DNA of 64,000 bases, from positions 1,669,990-1,733,989 of the forward strand of contig NC_067286.1 in the NCBI RefSeq assembly GCF_020740795.1, written 5' to 3'. How positions within the stretch are numbered: position 1 is the first letter of the stretch; every line of letters begins with the position of its first letter. Under the pieces are notes generated by a model, which did not search any database, was not told the origin of the DNA, and was given only the letters and a program-made list of their open reading frames with translations. Shown one piece after another: positions 61,255-64,000 of the stretch. The translations under genes were made by a program, and so were the position numbers. This stretch comes from Apus apus (lineage: Eukaryota > Chordata > Aves > Apodiformes > Apodidae).

Positions 61255-63811
61255 CCAGGCCAATTTTGAGGAAGACAGCCAGAAGGAAGTAGCTGTGGGA
61301 CACTGGAAGACACTAATGCCATCCAAAGGCAGCAAGGAGGAGCCAGAAGCTGGATGCCAAGATGCTGGAGGTGTGGATGAGACCCAGTCCACAGAGCAGC
61401 TTGATGTGTCACGTTTACGCAGCTCCTCAGTGGAGATCCGTGAAAAGGGGTCTGAATTCCTGAAGGAAGAGCTGCACAAAGCACAAAAGGTAAGGCCCAG
61501 AGTTTGTGAAAACACCTGAGGATGGTGGCACAGATTTGGGCAGTGGGGGTTTTCCTAGAGGTGGTGCAGAGTGCAGCAGGGTCTGAATTTGGCTGTGCTG
61601 CAGTGTGAAGCCCACAGAAGAGGAGTGAGAAGGAGCTGAGGTGGCCATGAAGTGCTTTGGAGCAGGGTATCATTGCATCATTTGCTAGGTTGACCCAAAG
61701 TCTCTGTCCCAGCATCCAAAGTAGTCCTGGAAACCTGCTGCAGAAAGCAGCTGGAGGCAGGCAGTGTGTGCTCTGGAGCCTCCCTGCTCATGGCAAATGA
61801 GCAATTCCAGCCTGAAAAGCCTGTTGCAATTTGTGGAGGGGTGGCACGGAGCCTGAGACAGAGCTTGGTGACAGGAGTGTTGTGCTGGGGAATGGTCGTG
61901 ATTGACAGGTGGGGACAGACAGGAATCAGCACTGCTGGGAGCTCACAAGTCCCTCTCCCTTTCCTCCACAGGAGCTGAAGCTGAAGGACAAAGAATGTGA
62001 GAGGTTGTCAAAAGTCAGAGAACAACTGGAGCAGGAACTAGAGGAGCTAACAGCTAGCTTGTTTGAGGTACCACCCTCTTCCTTTCCCCATCATTTATTT
62101 AGCTAAGCTTACATCCAACTCCTTTAAGACAGGCTTTCCCTGAACTTCCAGCCATCTCCTCCCACAGTTTCCTTCTTTCTCCTGTTGTTCTTTCCCACTT
62201 GGAGATGCAGAGCTGGGCAGTGCTGCAGGCAGAGCCCGAGAGCAGGGGCTTGTCCCTGCTCCTGGGGAGCATTTGCATGCATTTCTTTCCTTTCTAGCAG
62301 CTGTGGGGTGGCATAAAGAGCACAGTTGTTAAGGGGCTGTACATCCAGTAGACAAAACAGACGTGGCGGTGTCTGTAGCTTGAGAGCAGAGCTCCCTGTC
62401 CCTCTCCAGTGCCTGCTCTGCAGTCTGGACAGCAGCTGCTGTGTAATAGAGATGATTCCCTTGCTTGGGGTGGGAACAAGCTGGGTGTCCTCATCTTCTC
62501 TGCCCCACCGAGTGTTCAGAAGGCCTGTTGCTTCTGTTTTTTTTTAAATGTGACTCTTGCCAAGCTCTATCCTGGCAAAATCCCACTTACCAGCAGCTCT
62601 GATGTCTGGATCTGACTGAGCAGTGAGGAAAGCCAGACCCATCTGTACCTTTGAAACACAGGCTGGTGCTGAGTGTGAGGGCCAAGAGAGCATCCCCCCT
62701 CCTGGAGATCTGGCTGCCTGGGCTCAGGGCAAACTTAGAGATAATTTAGATGAGAGCTGTCCCCTTCCTTTGGTGGCCTTGGACAGACTGCTTCCAGACT
62801 GCTCTCTGGGGAGGCCCCAGCTGGGACTCACCCCTCTTCCTGTGGGAGATGCCTTTAAATTAGGCTCTCCCATTTGCCCCCCATCTGAGCTACAGCTCCT
62901 GCTGGGTTGCAGCCTTGCTCAGAGTACTGAGGGGTGGCTGCTCCATGAAGGAAATGGGAGCAAAGTGCAATATCAAGTCAGGCAAGAGGAGTGATCTTGC
63001 CAGCAAGGAGCCAGGATGTGGAGCAGCAAGGCTGGATCAGGATCTGTGCCACAGACAGCAGTCAGGGTCAGAAAGCAGTCCAGTGATCAACCAGAAGGTC
63101 TGCAGGGACAACACAGGCCAGAGGTCAAGTCAGGAAGCCCAGCTAGTGAGTCTGAGCCAAGATCAGTGTCACAGAGGTGTTGGACTGGGCTGAGAAGCAG
63201 TTCCCAAGGGCAAGGAGGGGTCGGCCCTTGCTTCCAGCTGTCTTCACAGCAGCCCATACCAGTGAAAGAGATTAACCTTTTTTTTTTTTCCTTTTCCTTA
63301 CTTCTTCCCCTATAGCCCCTGACATCTTATGGCTTTTATAGTTTTTATATCCTGCCACAGAGTTTTATTGCTCTCCTGCACCTGTGGCTGGCTTTTCTCT
63401 ACCCAACCCCCCACTCAGTGCTGCATCTCCAACTTTTCAAATGTAATTTCTTTAACTTCAAGTCAGACATCTTTGATCAGCTAAACTCTTTAATTAAGCC
63501 AACCAGACAGCTAGAAGGGGAATGCACTCTGGGCTCTGGCACCGAGAGCCTTCTCTAGGATGTTCTGGGAGAAGGCTCTTCACAGCTGACAGAGTAAAAC
63601 CCTCAGAGGTGGCAGTGATGTCTGTGCCTCTGCTTGCTAGCCCAGAGCGTGTGATGTGGCAGAGCTTTGGCCTGCCCTGGTGGCTTTAGGAGTTGGGGCT
63701 GCAGCAGGCAGACTAAAATTCTCTCTGGTCCAGGAAGCGCACAAGATGGTGAGAGAAGCAAACACTAAACAGGCAGCGGCGGAGAAACAGCTGAGGGAGG
63801 CGCGGGGGAAG
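61255..63811 (+). CDS. RAB3IL1: RAB3IL1 (GRAB/Rabin-like Rab GEF), 5' part, gene runs off the window
   Basis: Guanine-nucleotide exchange factor for RAB3A and RAB8-type GTPases in vesicle traffic. Three definite exons: 61255-61489, 61972-62067 (32 codons) and 63734-63811 (26 codons), all GT-AG. Exon 61255 enters with two bases carried from upstream; the other borders are phase 0. The first carries an acidic, poorly conserved stretch ([11 protein letters not shown]), then [20 protein letters not shown]; the next two continue the Sec2-type coiled coil, [20 protein letters not shown] and [18 protein letters not shown], the Rab-binding helix. REKGSEF and the SSS before it fit RAB3IL1 better than its paralogue RAB3IP (REKGYER), and the neighbours BEST1 and FTH1 agree. 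The last two exons match the human exon lengths. The C-terminal half is outside the window. The N-terminus is uncertain: two candidate first coding exons fit in phase. Confidence 0.93.
62068..63733 (+). other. RAB3IL1: RAB3IL1 intron
   Basis: 1.7 kb between two coiled-coil exons. A T run at 63280-63290 is the only simple repeat noted. No RNA gene or transposon recognised. Confidence 0.5.
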
Positions 63812-64000
63812 GTGAGAACTGCACTCCCTGTGACTTGGTCTCTGTGCTGGGTTGGTGCCATCCCTGCCCAGCCTGCCCATGGTGCTTTGTTGGCTGGAGG
63901 AGAGTAAAGTGCCAGCATCTTGGTCTCTCTGAGGTGCTGCATTTGCTCTGTTCCCTCTCCAGCAAGACGGTGGGTGAGGGGGGGGAAAAGGCAGCCCTGC

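Overview
The window looks like a piece of a bird chromosome. Three things point that way. There are many 5'-truncated CR1 LINE copies, the dominant avian retrotransposon. The introns are compact. The gene order FTH1 - BEST1 - RAB3IL1 is the one found at human 11q12. The species cannot be named from the sequence alone.

Left part (1-19 kb): an olfactory receptor (OR) neighbourhood. Three intact, single-coding-exon class II ORs lie at 1.5-2.4 kb (+), 8.3-9.2 kb (-) and 15.1-16.0 kb (-). Each has a polypyrimidine-AG splice acceptor 10-19 bases before the start codon, as expected for ORs with upstream non-coding exons. The spaces between them hold CR1 fragments, a 34-bp minisatellite and otherwise unrecognised sequence.

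Middle (19-30 kb): a CpG island at 19.1-19.7 kb carries ZNF143, NRF1, NF-Y and CTCF-like motifs but no coding exon I can recognise. A roughly 10-kb stretch with CR1 copies and no identified gene follows.

Right part (29.6-64 kb): three well-resolved host genes. FTH1 (+, four exons, 182 aa) encodes ferritin heavy chain. It has a TATA box, a proximal NRF2/BACH1-type element and a textbook 5'-UTR iron-responsive element. BEST1 (-, nine coding exons, 763 aa) encodes the calcium-activated chloride channel bestrophin-1 and converges tail-to-tail on FTH1. RAB3IL1 (+) encodes a Rab guanine-nucleotide exchange factor of the Sec2/Rabin type. It starts at a CpG island at 56.3-56.8 kb, and three definite coding exons are present before the window ends. 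Just upstream of its island lies about 1 kb of extremely strand-asymmetric G/T-only repeat.

The genes are neighbours by synteny, not members of one pathway. I found no undescribed system. The most interesting signals are the possible regulatory boundary island, the G/T array, a perfect CR1-derived inverted repeat, and unresolved alternative first exons of RAB3IL1.
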